Shown: one piece after another, positions 25,900-38,285 of the stretch
Layout: each line of letters starts with the position of its first letter
Numbering within the stretch: position 1 is the stretch's first letter
Source: Lineus longissimus
Taxonomy: Eukaryota > Nemertea > Pilidiophora > Heteronemertea > Lineidae
Direction of reading: 5' to 3'
Assembly: GCF_910592395.1 (NCBI RefSeq)
Contig: NC_088323.1
Location: 13,627,501-13,691,500, forward strand
DNA length: 64,000 nt
Notes under the pieces: model-generated
Database searches by the model: none
What the model saw: the letters and a program-made list of their open reading frames with translations, nothing else
What the model was told of the DNA's origin: nothing
Made by a program: the position numbers and the translations under genes

Positions 25900-28162
25900 A
25901 GTGAAGTGATTGATAGTGAGATAGAATGGCGGGCTTCAGGTTAGATCCTATCCGCGAACGTATTTACCTATCCTGATCCTGATCCCGGAAACGGGATAGA
26001 CGAATCTCTCTAAATCATTTGGCCGTGCTGCTGTAAATGTAAACTTGCCACGTCATTTAGCTGTCCATCCGCCTTTCTGTAGGACCGATAGGGCAAGAAA
26101 CTCATTTATCCCTTCTGCTTGTTCCATCTTGAACGATTTTTCCGCCGACATAAAGCAGTCACCTACATTATTTTATTTCAAGATATAAAATACAATACTT
26201 CAAATAACGTGTGTTTTTTCGGAGCTGATCGTTGCTTACGTAAGATTGATAACCTACACACTCGTTTTAGACTTGGTTAAACAAGAGTCTTTCAAATAAA
26301 GAGTCAGGTCACGGCAAGTTTCATCTGATCCCACAGCTCTCTTGGGCAATTAACTAGAAGTCGTGATGAAGCCCATTTTACTTCAGCTACAAACTGGGCT
26401 GAGATGCAAGACAATGATAAAACGACCAAATATTCAACGAAAAATATACTCCGCACATGCAGTATACATAAGATTTCTCGGATAACAAATACATACAATA
26501 TAAATTTTTTTTGACTTATACCGATGTGAACGATCAAACAATTTAGGGAGATAAGTTAGTTAATTTTCACTGGCTGCTAATTGGCAAACTAAACAATAAT
26601 CAAATCGAAATTAACCTGCATGCATGCACCCACTGATCAGTTTGCAATTTGTTACAAAAAATCCATAACTAGGTTGTGATCAATGGCAAACTTGTGACAG
26701 GCACATTATGAGAAGACTCAGAATATACACGTCATGTACGCCACTTTGCGCTTTAGTGTTTGCCAAAACAAGCTCATCGATGGGAAAATGAACCGTTTTC
26801 TAATCTTAAAGGAAAGAAACTGGGCTTCAAAATAGCAGAGACATTGAATCAGAGAAATTTTGATATAACAAAAATTTGATTTCTAAACATGCTAACGTTT
26901 GACCACAAAAGTCGAGTCTTTTGCATGTTTTCATACTTTTTTCAATTTTTACCGCGAACGCGAAATTAACCTGCTATAAAACTCGTTGTAGTGGGTCAAA
27001 TTGATAAGATATGAATATCCCACTAGATGACAACAAATGGAACCATATGATGCCTTTAGATGGTCTATTTATCACCGGCAACATACCTAACTACATGTAC
27101 TTATTAACTGCTAACCACAAAAATATGTGATGATCCGGAGAAGAAAAACGCATTTCGAAAATTATTCTCAAATCAGTGCCGCCACCACTTCTAAAAACTG
27201 TCGAAAAGTAAAATATGAAACATATCGCTGTTTGTATCAATGTTGTCCTTGACACTATATCTGAATAGCTGTATAGAAATTTGTGCATTTGAAAATGGCG
27301 TTAGCTCTAAAACGGAGGATTTGGCTATGTTCAGCTGATCGAAGAATAGTTGTTCAAGTTTCAGTTGTGTGGAATTTGCCTGGGTCAACGCGTTACCCGA
27401 GAGAGCTCTGTCCCATCGCGCGTCTTTTGGAACGGGCGGTTGCTTTGATGTTGAAACCATACGTTCCCTAGTTGCCTGACAATTTATTTGAAATACTCTG
27501 ATTAGACAACTCTCAAATATGATATCTACTCAATGTCTATCATCGACTCTCCTATGTGCTCATATAGGCAAGACGCTGAGACATACTTCCGTTACTTTAT
27601 TAATTGCGTGCAATTTTGTTGATATGAGACGTATTTTCGACTCGTGTCGTCTTTCTCTCATCCTCAGACAAGTAATTTTTGGATTTGATCACCCATTTGT
27701 AAATCACAACCCAATACCGTTTACCTTCGTCGAGGAAGTTATCAAAAACTCCAAAAGATTTGCCATTTAGCCGGCCTCCTGATCATACTGGTAAGATTCG
27801 GCTTCATAAATTGTTGAGAAATTGGGAATTGGATTGCCAACCTATATTCACCTGCATTCTCCCACTCCAGTTGTAATAGGTGACCATAATGTACCTTGGT
27901 ACGTGGCACCTTTTGTTCAATAAATAAAATTAGAAAGAAAAAACCGAAAAATATTTCGTGATCAGCCAAAATAATTATGATTTTTTCTCCAGAAATCTTT
28001 GTAAGTTGGAAACATGAATCATAAGGCGCGTTAATTTGGCAGTTTTAAAGTAGTGCATAGGTTACAGAACAAAAATTTAATCTATTCAAAGTGATCTCGA
28101 CTTCTGGCTCTTATCTTATTGTATACATGTATTATGATAATTCAAAAATTGATTGTTGACGG
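25900..28162. other. No gene seen
   Basis: About 2.3 kb without a recognisable gene, RNA or strong repeat on either strand. Short open frames here (for example 26,304-26,537 and 27,283-27,471) show no known pattern. Confidence 0.5.
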
Positions 28163-28268
28163 CGTCAATGAACAGCGCTGATGCTCGCCTCTCACAACGG
28201 TCACCTTGCTGTCGTAGATGCTCTATCATGCTATTGAAAGCGGCGCAGATGTTGACGAAAGGAAGAAG
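28163..28268 (+). pseudogene. Ankyrin-repeat exon, frameshifted
   Basis: Encodes TALMLASHNGHLAVVDAL and, after a small indel, GADVDERKK, ending at a GTAACACACC donor like the intact exon at 17,041. The following intron (to 28,460) matches the others. Confidence 0.7.
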
Positions 28269-28460
28269 GTAACACACCAAAAGCTTTCTCAAATCATAAG
28301 ATGATAAAGCAATATCAAAAATATGTTGGCAATGTGTATGTTATTGTTGAACAAGATAACTAGTTTGAATCTCTTGAAATCATCTACTCCTCTATCTAGT
28401 CGTTTCTTTTTATGTATTTCGATATTTGCTTATCGACAGTTTGTCTGTCTTGTTATAGAA

Positions 28461-28530
28461 CGGCTGGACGGCGCTCATGAGCGCCTCCAAAACACTCACC
28501 TTGGCGTCGTACTGTACGGTGTTGTAATTA
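28461..28530 (+). pseudogene. Ankyrin-repeat exon, truncated and frameshifted
   Basis: Follows a TTATAG acceptor in an intron end that matches 16,985-17,040. Encodes NGWTALMSAS, then the frame is lost within LTLASY. No donor is seen. Confidence 0.65.
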
Positions 28531-28790
28531 AATGGTAACTTCACTAATTAAAGTGAATTGTATCAAGTCAAAACAAGATCTCCACCGTATCATAGGGGTT
28601 AATTGGGCGTTTGTCTTACGCTTGTGAAGTGGTAAAGACTGCGCCAGCAATAGGGACAGTGATCCAGGGAATAAATCTTATTGTAGATAATTGGTAGGTC
28701 TACAGACAATGAATCCATTGTGTCGCCAACTGTTAGTGGAATGTCGTGTTTTTGCTTAACCCGTGAAGTTGAGCAAATCAAATCGAACCA
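28531..28790. other. No gene seen before the BEL/Pao coding part
   Basis: No gag coding or clear LTR was recognised between the ankyrin relic and the BEL/Pao frame. Confidence 0.4.
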
Positions 28791-31700
28791 GTGTTCATTG
28801 AAGAAAACAAGGCAATGTTAAATCGAGAGTTAGAAAATAGACTGTCAAGCTCGTTTCGGTGTAGTGAAATAGGCACAACAGATGTTGTCACGAATGACAT
28901 TGATGATGAACGTTTCAAAGCGGACTATCGTGAGAAAATAGAATTCAAAGACGGAAAATACTTTGCGCCATTGCCGTGGAAGGAAGATAACTATGATCTG
29001 CCTTCTAAACTGGAGCTTTGTAAGCAACGATTGTCACAGGTGACGAAACGTCTTGAGAAGTTGAACTTAATGGACTCATACCGTGATGTTATGCAAGAAC
29101 ACCTAGAAAAGGGATACATCGAAATGATACCGGAAGCAGATCGCCCATGGAGTGAAGAGCGTTGTGTTCGCTGCAAATGCCGGTCGGGTGAGTCTTAATG
29201 ACTGTATTTTCAAGGGACCTTGTATGTTGAAAGGTTTGCATGAGTTACTACTGCGTTTTCGCGTACATAGATTCGCAGTCGTTGCTGACATTGCTCGCGC
29301 ATTCCTGTCTGTTGAACTTCTTGAAAAGGATAGGAACTTCGTCAAGTTTCTTTGGTTTCGCAACAATTACCCGAGAGAGGAAGTTATTGTTTATCGTTAC
29401 ACGACAGTTGTCTTTGGGAACATCGTCGCCGTTAGCGCTAGGCATGGTACTGGATAAACATTTGAACTCATACGAATAAATACATCAAGTGACCTAGAGG
29501 AGAAACTATACATGGATAATGTCTTGACCTGGGCTGATTCAGAAAAGGCTTTAGTGGAGTACTATCACTCGGCACGCAGTATAATGCAAGACGGTGGATT
29601 TAATCTTTGTCAGTGGTTGTCTAATTCATCCGATCTCTCAAGAATTTAGCATGCTGATGGAACTCAGACACAGCAGACAACGGCCAGCGTGCTTAAACTG
29701 AAATGGAATGCGGGAACTGATGGTTGGGAATTCTTAAAAAGGAGCTACACTGTGACACATTTGATAGCATTACGAAGCGCCACGTGCTTTCGGTTCTGTC
29801 ATCCCTGTTCGATCCATTAGGTTTTGTTCAACCAGTGACTGTTCAGGCCAGATTATTCATTTCGCATTTATAGGAGGCGAAACACGATTGGGGTACTCCA
29901 TTGCCGTCAACTGAATGCCAAGCATGGTGCGACATTGTTCAGGACTTAAACTGTGTACATGAAATTGAGCACCCATGTTGGTATCAGTTGGACAGTTGTC
30001 GCCCTGTGCAGCTACTTGCTTTCAGTTACAGCAGCTTGGTAGCAATGGGAACTGTTTGTTATCTACGACAAGATGATTACGTGGTTTTGATTGGCTCTAA
30101 GAGTAAACTCGTTGGTACAAAGGTAAAACCGACCGTGCCTCAACTTGAGTTCTCGGCGATGGTGATGTGTGCAAGATACGTGAGTACTCTTACGAAAATC
30201 TTTGCTAAGGATTACCCAGATCTCGAGTTGTATCATTTGACTGACTCTGAAATAGGACTTCATTGGCTGAATTCGTCAAAGCAACTGAAGCGGCAAACTG
30301 CAAACAAAGTCAACGTTTTCAAGGAACATTCGTCGGTTCGAGCGTCATGTTGCCAGCTGGGAAAATCCGGCTGATTGTGTGTCTCGTGGCTGTAGTACAG
30401 ACACATTAAGATCGTCTGATTTGTGGAATCATGGGCCAAAGTGGTTGGTAACGGAAGATTGCTGGAACCATTTGAAGCCTGAAACAAGTGCCGATGTATC
30501 AGCTAGCGTTGCTCAGAGGAATTAGGTCCCAATGTAGGAAATGAAATGCACAATGTTGGCAATGTTGGCAATGTGATTAACGTACAAGGATACAGTGACA
30601 TTGAGCACTTGCTTCGGGTGACGGTGTACGTAATGCGATTTGCCGGTCTTTCCGATGACAGAGACCCTAACATTGCTGCTAATAAAATAGAAAGGGCAGA
30701 TATGCTATTGGTAAAATCTCTACAGGCAGAATACTTTTCTGAGGCTCTTGGATACTTGTCGCGAAAACAAGCAGATAAACCCGTTGACCCCTGCCGCAGC
30801 ATCATTCGTCAATTGAATCTTGTTCTGGCTGAGAACGGACTAATTCGTGCTGCTGGTAGACTTGGGACGCGCACTGGTATGCCCATTTTGTTACCACGGA
30901 AGAGTTATTTCACGAAGTTGGTGATTCGCAGAGCTCAACAGCAGGTTTTTCATTCAGGACTCGGAGACAATACTGGATTCCATCCACAAGGGCGAGGTTA
31001 GAAATGTGCTCCGTTCTTGCGTAACTTGCAGACTAGTGTCTAGCTGGGCTTTTGTGTTGCCCCAGAGTCCCGATCTCCCGATCTTCCGTACTGATTCATC
31101 AGTTCCATTTGCTAACATGGGTATTGATTTGACGTGCGAAAAGTGTATGTATGTTTGTTTACTTGCCTTGGCACGGGGGCTGTAAACTTAGAAATTGTTA
31201 CTGACATGACTGGCTCTCATTTATCCAGGCTTAATAGACGTCATTGTAGTGTATATTCCACTCCAGCTATGTGTTTATCAGACAATGCTAAAACCTTCAA
31301 GAACGCTTCAGAGGAAATCCTGAATTTGTTGAAGAATATTGCCAGTGACTCAGTTCAACGGCATTTTACTCAGAATAGAATTGAATTTCGCTACATTCCA
31401 GTTCAGAGTCCATGGTGGGATGGTTCATGGGAAAGGTTGATTGGTGTTATGAAAATGTCAATTAAGAAAACTCTTGGTCGATCATTGATTACACTTGAAG
31501 AACTGTATACACTGATCAAAGAGGTTCAATCAGTAATGAATGATAGACCTCTTACCTATGCTTCAGGTGTTTAGGATGAACTTAAACCCTTAACTCCTTC
31601 CATGATAATTCTTGGTCACTGTGTTAGACCGTTGCCTCAGTTTCAGTTAGATGAGGATGATTCGGAGACATTCGGAGATATGAATCATATCAGACGTGCT

Positions 31701-32100
31701 GAAAAGAGGCGGTCTGAGTTGTATAGATACTTTCAGAATCGATTCCATGAGGAGTATCTATGTGCTTTGCGAGAAAGACATTCATATCAGACAAGGGCCC
31801 ATGCTTCCGAATGTAATAGGATTCGTGCTGGTGATGTTGTACACATCCTTGATAAAGATCATGCGCGCACTCTGTGGAAGTTAGGTATTGTCATCGAACT
31901 ACTGATGTGAGCCGATGGAATGACTCGCGCCGCAGTCTTAAAGACTTGTGGTAAAACTCGAACGACCAGAGCCATATCGAGGTTATACCCATTAGAGGTA
32001 TGTTGTGGTTATGTTGAAAACATCTGTCAGTTAAAGTTGCCAGAGACTGAGGAAGCCCCCCTAAGACGAAGTGAGCGATTAAAAATGGTATAGATTATTT
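28791..32100 (+). pseudogene. BEL/Pao LTR-retrotransposon polyprotein, fragmented
   Basis: Plus-strand pieces in order. 28,791-29,198: the lead before the reverse transcriptase (FKDGKYFAPLPWKEDNYDLP). 29,180-29,460: fingers and palm (GRVSLNDCIFKGPCMLK, VADIARAFLSVEL with catalytic Asp, FVKFLWFRN). 29,790-30,370: SSLFDPLGFVQPVTVQ and RNase H region. 30,546-31,080: integrase H2C2-type part (ILLPRKSYFTKLVIRRA). 31,090-31,574: integrase core (MGIDLT, CLSDNAKTF, SPWWDGSWERL as the D-D-E residues). 31,602-31,910: C-terminal domain (RAEKRRSELYRYF, GDVVHILDKDHAR). These define BEL/Pao. Several stops and frame changes make it non-functional; the gag is absent. Confidence 0.88.
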
Positions 32101-32640
32101 AGAGGGAGAATGTGGAATTCTATTGACTATTGTGGGACCAGTTCAATTTATGCATTGTGGTGAAGTGTTTGTATGTTTATGTAGTGTCATTATGTGTGCC
32201 CAATTGGGATGTGTGTTGGCAAATAAATCAGACTTGTATATGGAACCAATGTGTTCGGATGTGTTTCTTGAAGCTGGAGAATTTCAAATGTGGCATGGTA
32301 AGATGTTTGCTCAAGGAATCACACAAGGTACAGAGAGAAGCAAATGTAAGCGTGTGACGATAGCAACACTTTTAATTGACACCTGTGATAAATAGTTAGC
32401 TTTCACTGCTGGAGGTCTTAGTGAGACAAATCAATATTTCCAGCATGGTGCCAGTGTGTTGCTTAAGGTTGCTAAACACGCAGGGAAACTGAGTCCTAAA
32501 TGCGAGGTAATTCTTTGTGTCAGGCTCTGCTAAACCTTACAATATTGGGGGATGGACTTAGCTACAAGAGTAAAGCACAATAATTATGATAGCAGAAAGG
32601 GGCGCCTGTAAAAATTGTACTCTTCGCTAGAAATGAATTT
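32101..32640. other. Downstream of BEL/Pao, possible 3' LTR remnant
   Basis: The stretch starting TGTGGAATTC at 32,111 follows the polyprotein after a purine-rich AGAGGGAGAA, a likely polypurine tract, so it may be a 3' LTR. No 5' copy was found in the window for confirmation. Confidence 0.4.
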
Positions 32641-32765
32641 TATACAATCAGTTGTTAGCGCAGCATACGTCCCCCGTTGAAACCGAAACTCAGCACTCCC
32701 GTGACGATAAATTCGATGTCACAGACATTCAAGCACAAACGCCACGCCGGCATAAACCAAAACAA

Positions 32766-32840
32766 GCAAGTCTGGTGCCAGCAGCCACGGTAATTCCAGC
32801 TCCAATAGCGTATATTAAAGCTGTTGCAGTTAAAAAGTTC
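32766..32840 (+). rRNA. 75-bp fragment of 18S rRNA (530-loop region), pseudogene
   Basis: GCAAGTCTGGTGCCAGCAGC and the following GGTAATTCCAGCTCCAATAG then GTATATTAAAG-x-TGTTGCAGTTAAAAAG are the universally conserved 530-loop region of eukaryotic small-subunit rRNA. I see about three differences from the usual sequence (a CCACGG where CCGCGG is invariant, plus two pyrimidine changes). The match starts and stops abruptly, and nothing rRNA-like flanks it, so it is an inserted fragment and not an rRNA gene. Confidence 0.85.
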
Positions 32841-32924
32841 TAACATCGTTAGAATAGAAGATGATTTTGAAGTGTTTTGGCAAAGTAGCACAATTTTATG
32901 TCCCTGCACAGGTACATGTACACG

Positions 32925-33060
32925 TATGTCGCGCGCCTATAATGACGGAGCGCCTAAAATGTCGGTTTTAAGGATCTAACAACGTCGGTGCCGCTTTTTA
33001 AAAAAAAATATAATTTTTCGTGCCAAAAACATCGCTGGCCACGCCAAAAATGACGGTCCT
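32925..33060. repeat. Dispersed repeat, copy A (inverted partner at 43,840-43,965)
   Basis: Shares TCGCGCGCCT, GACGGAGCGCC and CGCCAAAAATGACGG words, in reverse orientation, with 43,840-43,965. Confidence 0.65.
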
Positions 33061-33227
33061 GTAATCCTTGGCAGACGACAATATAGATAGGCTAAAAACG
33101 TTCACTTTTTATAGTGTTCCCATATATCTTTGTCTACTGTTGGCCAGTTCGTTATGATGTGATCAGATTTGGGGATGCAAATATTAACAGACATTCTGGA
33201 ATCTCTATGAGCTCCGAACAATCAATG

Positions 33228-33413
33228 CCAGATTGACAACTGGCTCATCTCTGTTGTATCTTGCATCTTATAGGTCTTTATTGCATGTTATAGGTCCTTT
33301 CTATAAATAGCGAAGAAAGGTTTTTCCTTTGGAACGTTTAAGGCTGTTACACCGGCACTAATGAAGTTCGCTGATGAGGTTCTGTGCTGCGGACTGTCGA
33401 ATCGGTTGGAACA
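33228..33413. repeat. Direct repeat, copy A (partner at 39,836-40,012)
   Basis: About 180 bases nearly identical to 39,836-40,012, from GGCTCATCTCTGTTG through CTATAAATAGCGAAGAAA to GACTGTCGAATCGGTTGGAAC. It covers the end of the nuclease-like gene and its downstream region. Confidence 0.85.
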
Positions 33414-35780
33414 TAGCTGCTTTCACTATTTCCAAATCTGCATCCCCCTCTGCCTGCACCACGTGACAGTCCTTTTGCCTCAAGCGCACCGTGACCATGT
33501 CAATTAGTGACTTTTTATTTTTTTCATTTGAAAGGAAATCGTCTTTCTTCCCCACAAACTTAGTTGTCTCCGTGATATTGACTGTATTTTTCACATTTGT
33601 GGTCTTCCGTCGCTGGTGGGTGTTGTCCTTTGTGCTGGGTCCTCCATATCCGTCGAAGACTACGGTTGCTTTTCCATACAGATCTATCGTAAAAGATGCA
33701 TAATTAGCAGCAATTGAACTGTAGGTGTTCCCTTCAGTCCAATCAGCCGATGTAGGAGAGAACCTCCATCCAACACGTAGTGCTCAGTCTTGGGAATAGG
33801 CTGAACGACAGCATCATCAACAGAAGTAGCATGGTTCCGAATAGCCTCAAGAAGGGCAGGTTTGTCCGGCTTTCGTAGTCGATGTTTGCCTTCAAACAAG
33901 GAGGGTGGATATGGGGAAAGTTCGTGCTTCATCACTTCATCTAAGCTAAGTTCTCCAGATTGCGACACTACCAGGAACCTCTGAAATAACAGAGCAGGAT
34001 CAATTGTTCTGTCTTCAGCAACTTTGACAGCCCTTGCTGATGTCATGGTCTTCACCTTAGTGTTGCGTTTGTGGGAATACGAAAAAATCAACTGACTTTC
34101 CATATTGGTAACCGTGTCCCTGCCAACAGTGAAACTGTCATCTACATTCACGTCATCATCGGCATTTACCCCTGTAACAATGTTGCGCAATGTCGTTTCA
34201 CCTGAGAACGGAGTATAGAGGCCAAGCATTGTGTCAAGCTTGGTCAGATCCTCTTTATCCCGGACTATTCTTGCGGTGGTGGCTTCTCTGTGCTGTTCGC
34301 TAGTTGTATATCGCATTTCACAAAATTCTTGCATGGCGTAGTTATAGGTAGATGATACGGGAGAAGACATTGTCCAGATAGCCCTTTGGTGTTCTGACAT
34401 TCCACTTCCTCTTGTTAAACCCCCTGTACTTTTGAGTGATCTCATAAGAGTTTGTTCAATGACTAAGTCACATCCAAGTCCAGCCCAGAAGTTGTTGCTT
34501 CGCCGGATGACATGGTATCCACGCATGAATTTCTGAAACACTTCAGGGTTTTCGACCTCTAAAGCTGTCATCTTTTGGAGATACAGATAGGCAGACTTCA
34601 GGTAATTCGGATGACCCGCGGCAGCAAATATTGGCAGACAATCTGATACGGCATGAAGGTGCATCTGCCATGATCCTGTGCGATCAGCCTCAATCAGCTC
34701 CCGCGCAATTCCCAACATTTGCATATAGCTCAACCAAAGTTTGCTCATTTTGGAATTGTCCGACAATTCAGCTTTTATTGGTGTCATTGAACTAACAAAC
34801 TCATCCATGCCATCAGATGCAATCACTCTGGCGACATCTATAACACCTCTCTCTGCTTGACAGTACAACTGCTCAAGTTCCTCTATGATGCCTTCAAATC
34901 GTTGTTCACGTTCGATGATCTTTGAGATGATCTGGTTTGTTAGACACTGGTCAACAAGCAGATGTCCACGGAGTGCGCGCTGTACCGCCTTCCCAGTCAT
35001 CATGTGGATGACAGCGTTTTCCCCATAGATAGCCTCGAGCAAATATTTCATTCCAGTGCCTTCCATCAACGTCCCGATTGCACCTAACAGGTTCATCAGT
35101 GTGTGGAAGCTCCCAAGCAGTAGCACAATATCTTTAACTGGGCTGTCGTCTTCATTCACTATCTCCGAAGCTTTCCAAAAGAGCGGCTGGTCGAAGGTGA
35201 CTACGGGTGAGATGCTGTGCTTCGATGCAAGCTTGCTTATGAACTCTAATGTAGACAGGATGCATGTCCGGTGTCCAGGGTACATATCAATCATTGGCAA
35301 GAAAAGCACAGATGATTTTCCTGGGTGGACACGCTCACTGGTCAGAGTGTGCATCATTCCTTGCCAATTTGGGGTAGGTACATGGAATCTAAAGGACATC
35401 TCCCACAGCAAATCGACTTTGCGGTCATCGTTTTCCAGCAATGGCAACGGCTTGAATTTGATGTGCGGCGCGCGTACTTTGCGAAGCGATATTCTTTGAT
35501 AGGGACTTTCGTCTGCTCCATGATGTTCAGTTCACACAGTTTTTTTCCTAAGAATTATGTAGCTAACGTGACTGCCAGGGGTTGCAGCTGCAATCATTCC
35601 CATTCCATGGAACGTACCCTTCCCATCGAGTGTCACAATGTTGTGATCCACATTATCTGCGGCGAATAATAGCATCATATCATCTATGGTTGTTTGACCA
35701 CCTAAGATATCTGGAGCAACTGAAGACGCCGCATTTTCTTCAAATCTTTGTACTTCTGAATATGATGCGCAATAACCCAT
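33358..35780 (-). pseudogene. Multi-copy invertebrate gene with a C-terminal PIN/FEN-like nuclease region, damaged
   Basis: A minus-strand frame starts at ATG 35,780 (MGYCASYSEVQRF), with VDHNIVTLDGKGTFHGMG at about residues 45-62. An in-frame TGA lies at 35,534-35,532. The frame then runs open to 33,684 (VVTFDQPLFWKASEI, LLGSFHTLMNLLGAIG, VLDGGSLLHRL). After a frame change near 33,680 it continues as TVVFDGYGG and DCHVVQAEGDADLEIVKAAM to 33,358. The Asp in VFDGY, and the EGDADLEI acidic cluster after a series of helices, resemble the active site of FEN/XPG-type (Asteroid, PIN-like) nucleases. I recall the whole family as a repeated, uncharacterised gene in aquatic invertebrates; whether it is a transposon gene is unknown. 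Confidence 0.55.
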
Positions 35781-35810
35781 TGCAGAAAGACTGTCTATAA
35801 GGAATCTAGA

Positions 35811-36202
35811 CGCAAGGGCCCAACGCGCCGCGTAGCGGCAAAAAAGCGAAGCTGGCGAAACATTTATAACGGGTCACCGTCACTTATTATTGGACTTATA
35901 GCGCATTTACGGGGTTGCAACTATTTTGCTTTATAGTGTCACCAGGAAAGAAAAGCATGCGACCTAACGCCGATCTATTTGTATAAAGTGATAATTGGAA
36001 GGTATATAGTAGGAAATATCAATAAAATAATCATTCCATGTCGTCTTTTGAGGGCATTTTTGATTGTAAAAAATATATGTGTACGTCACCGTAGTCTCTG
36101 CAATGATAATTTTATCAGAGCAGTCTCGCGCAAGTAGAAGTTCTTTACCTATTAGTTCTTCACTTATTAGTCTCAACGTCTGGCGCAAAGCCAGACGTTT
36201 TC
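35811..36202 (-). promoter_or_regulatory. Promoter-like block upstream of the nuclease-like gene, copy B
   Basis: Reverse complement of 25,514-25,899 at about 80% identity by eye. Read with the gene (minus strand), it holds CGTTATAAATG about 75 bases before the ATG at 35,780, and a GCCGC-TAC-GCGGC hairpin between them. Its recurrence suggests that copies of this gene travel with their promoter. Confidence 0.6.
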
Positions 36203-36204
36203 CA

Positions 36205-36335
36205 TTACGATTTCACTACGATGTTTGACAAGAAGGAGCAGTGCGCGAGATATGCTAATGAGCAGACTTCCCTCGCTTGAGTTTCTGAAGAATGTTCCAT
36301 ATCGCGCTAAGCTCATCACTGCTGATTATGACAGG
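36205..36335. repeat. Direct repeat, copy A (partner at 38,155-38,285)
   Basis: Nearly identical stretches from GATTTCACTACGATGTTTGA through GAAGAATGTTCCATATCGCG. The partner copy has an open frame upstream (37,914-38,198) that ends inside the repeat. Confidence 0.85.
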
Positions 36336-37029
36336 CGTGCAACGGTAGGTATCTGCTCCCCAACTTCCACCCTAATACGGTACAATAAGTTACCATTTGA
36401 TGGGAATGGGACAATGCCCTCACTGTGTATGGAGTCATAGGGATAAGAAGACATTATTCATTAGTGTTGGTACAAGTGATTTTGCCCAAAAAGCATGCGC
36501 ATTCAAAAAACAAAATATGCAAGGTATCACGTATACATGACCATGACGACGTGCAGAAAGTGCACTGGCCAGTGCATACCCAATGGCTATGTACTAGTAA
36601 ACATGGTAAACATGAACAACATCATTATTCATCGGCAGTTCATTTTACTCCGAGCTTTTCCTGAAACATATAGCCATGATGATTAGGCCTACCATGTCCA
36701 TGACTAATAACAGCACTAGATCAAACAAGTTCACATGAACCGTATAATCCCGCATGGCGCATGTGGGGCATGCGTCTAAACCAAAGCCCCAAAATCACTT
36801 GTTTTGGTCTATTTCACTTGTGTTTCCCCCGTCTCCCAGTCCATAATACATTTACAGTTTACAATCCCCGATCATGGCCCAACAAAAGGTCATCGGTTGA
36901 CTAAAGGAACACAACTGTTCAATGGATTTATAGTTGAATGCGATCAAACTACGTCTTTTCAATCGTGGATTGTAAATTTAACCCCATGGGCCTAGGGAAG
37001 GCCCTATAACAATACTTTCGACACAGTTA
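36336..37029. other. No gene seen
   Basis: No coding pattern recognised. Short frames overlap each other without a family match. Confidence 0.45.
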
Positions 37030-37930
37030 TTATCTCCGCTGCCTCCACCATGTTACACACAGTGCTCACTGCTGATTCTAAAATGCCCCACCTAGTCAAA
37101 ACAGGACATATGTTCTTCTAGGAATAGATCTCTTTCCAATATTCTGTCATTCCACTATTGTCATCACCTCATCATACTTTCATTGACATTACAGGCACAC
37201 ATCCACAGAGCACTCTTCAAATCATCTACACAGTGGTTATCCAACTAGGATTATAAAGGTAATTTCTTAGCCCCGCACAGTGGGTTTCAGTCTTGATAAA
37301 GGGGCACTATTGCTAGCAGCTAGGTAGGCAAGATAAAGTTAGCCGAAGTAGCCGATAGGGGTCTCTCACCCCTCAAAGTCTGTCACAACTATTCAAGCTT
37401 GTACAAGGAATACATGCAGCGCTGACTCTAACAAGACCCAATGGGAATGTCGCACAGTCATCTGTCAAAAACAAGACCTATGTTGTAGTATGATCTCTTG
37501 CCAATATTTAATAATTGCACTATCGTCATCACCTCATCATACTTCATTGACATTACAGGCACACATTGACATAGACCACTGTTGCAATCAACGACACAGT
37601 CGCTATCCAAGTAGCATTATAGAGGTAATTATCATTATCATACCTCATTAGCATGTGAACCAATCGCGTCGCGTCCTTTGCGATCACGGCAAAGCCTCAT
37701 GGAATAATGTCTTTCACCGTTGAATAATTTTTCATATTCCATGCCTACAACTTCAATTTCTTCATATTCCATGGCTAGAAGTTCAATACTAATATAATAT
37801 CCAAGATAAAGATACAAGAAGTAGTCAATAGGGGTCTCTCACCTCTCACTGTATGTCCACACTATTCACGCTTGTACGAGGAATACATTCAATGCTGAAT
37901 CTTACAACACCCAGTGCCCTTACTCTGTAT
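37030..37930. repeat. Degenerate tandem repeat, about three units
   Basis: Units start near 37,050, 37,405 and 37,880. They share CACCTCATCATACTTTCATTG-like and CATTGACATTACAGGCACAC words, GGGGTCTCTCACC, and ACTATTCA-GCTTGTAC-AGGAATACAT stretches. Confidence 0.65.
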
Positions 37931-38198
37931 ATTAGTCACTGGAAGATGGCCCATTTCACTCCTTGCTTCTACTTCACCTATAGTCTCATTGCAAACGCCT
38001 CAGTTCTATGATATCACATTCACTTTCAGCTATCATGCAACGCAACAACTGTGCTATCTGCCATCGCACATCAACGAAGAAGTGCAGCCGCCCACATTCC
38101 ACCTCACGTCTGTCCGACCAGCTGCAATCCTCGAGGACGCCCCACTGTACCACGATTTCACTACGATGTTTGACAAGAAGGAGCAGTGCGCGAGATAG
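37914..38198 (+). pseudogene. Open frame of unknown family ending in a duplicated segment
   Basis: The frame encodes PTFHLTSVRPAAILEDAP and YHDFTTMFDKKEQCAR, then a TAG inside the segment that is repeated at 36,205-36,335. It may be part of a repeated gene. Not recognised. Confidence 0.3.
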
Positions 38199-38285
38199 GC
38201 TAATGAGCAGACTTCCCTCGCTTGAGTTTCGGAAGAATGTTCCATATCGCGCTAAGCTGACCACTGCTGACCATGACAGCCGTGC
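38155..38285. repeat. Direct repeat, copy B (partner at 36,205-36,335)
   Basis: Same segment as 36,205-36,335 with a handful of substitutions. Confidence 0.85.

Noticed and set aside
32766-32840. A functional small-subunit rRNA gene
   Set aside because: Only 75 bases match, with changes at normally invariant positions, and nothing rRNA-like flanks them.
33684-35447. A start codon at 35,447
   Set aside because: The codon there is TTG; the same frame continues upstream through a TGA to an ATG at 35,780 that carries conserved-looking sequence.
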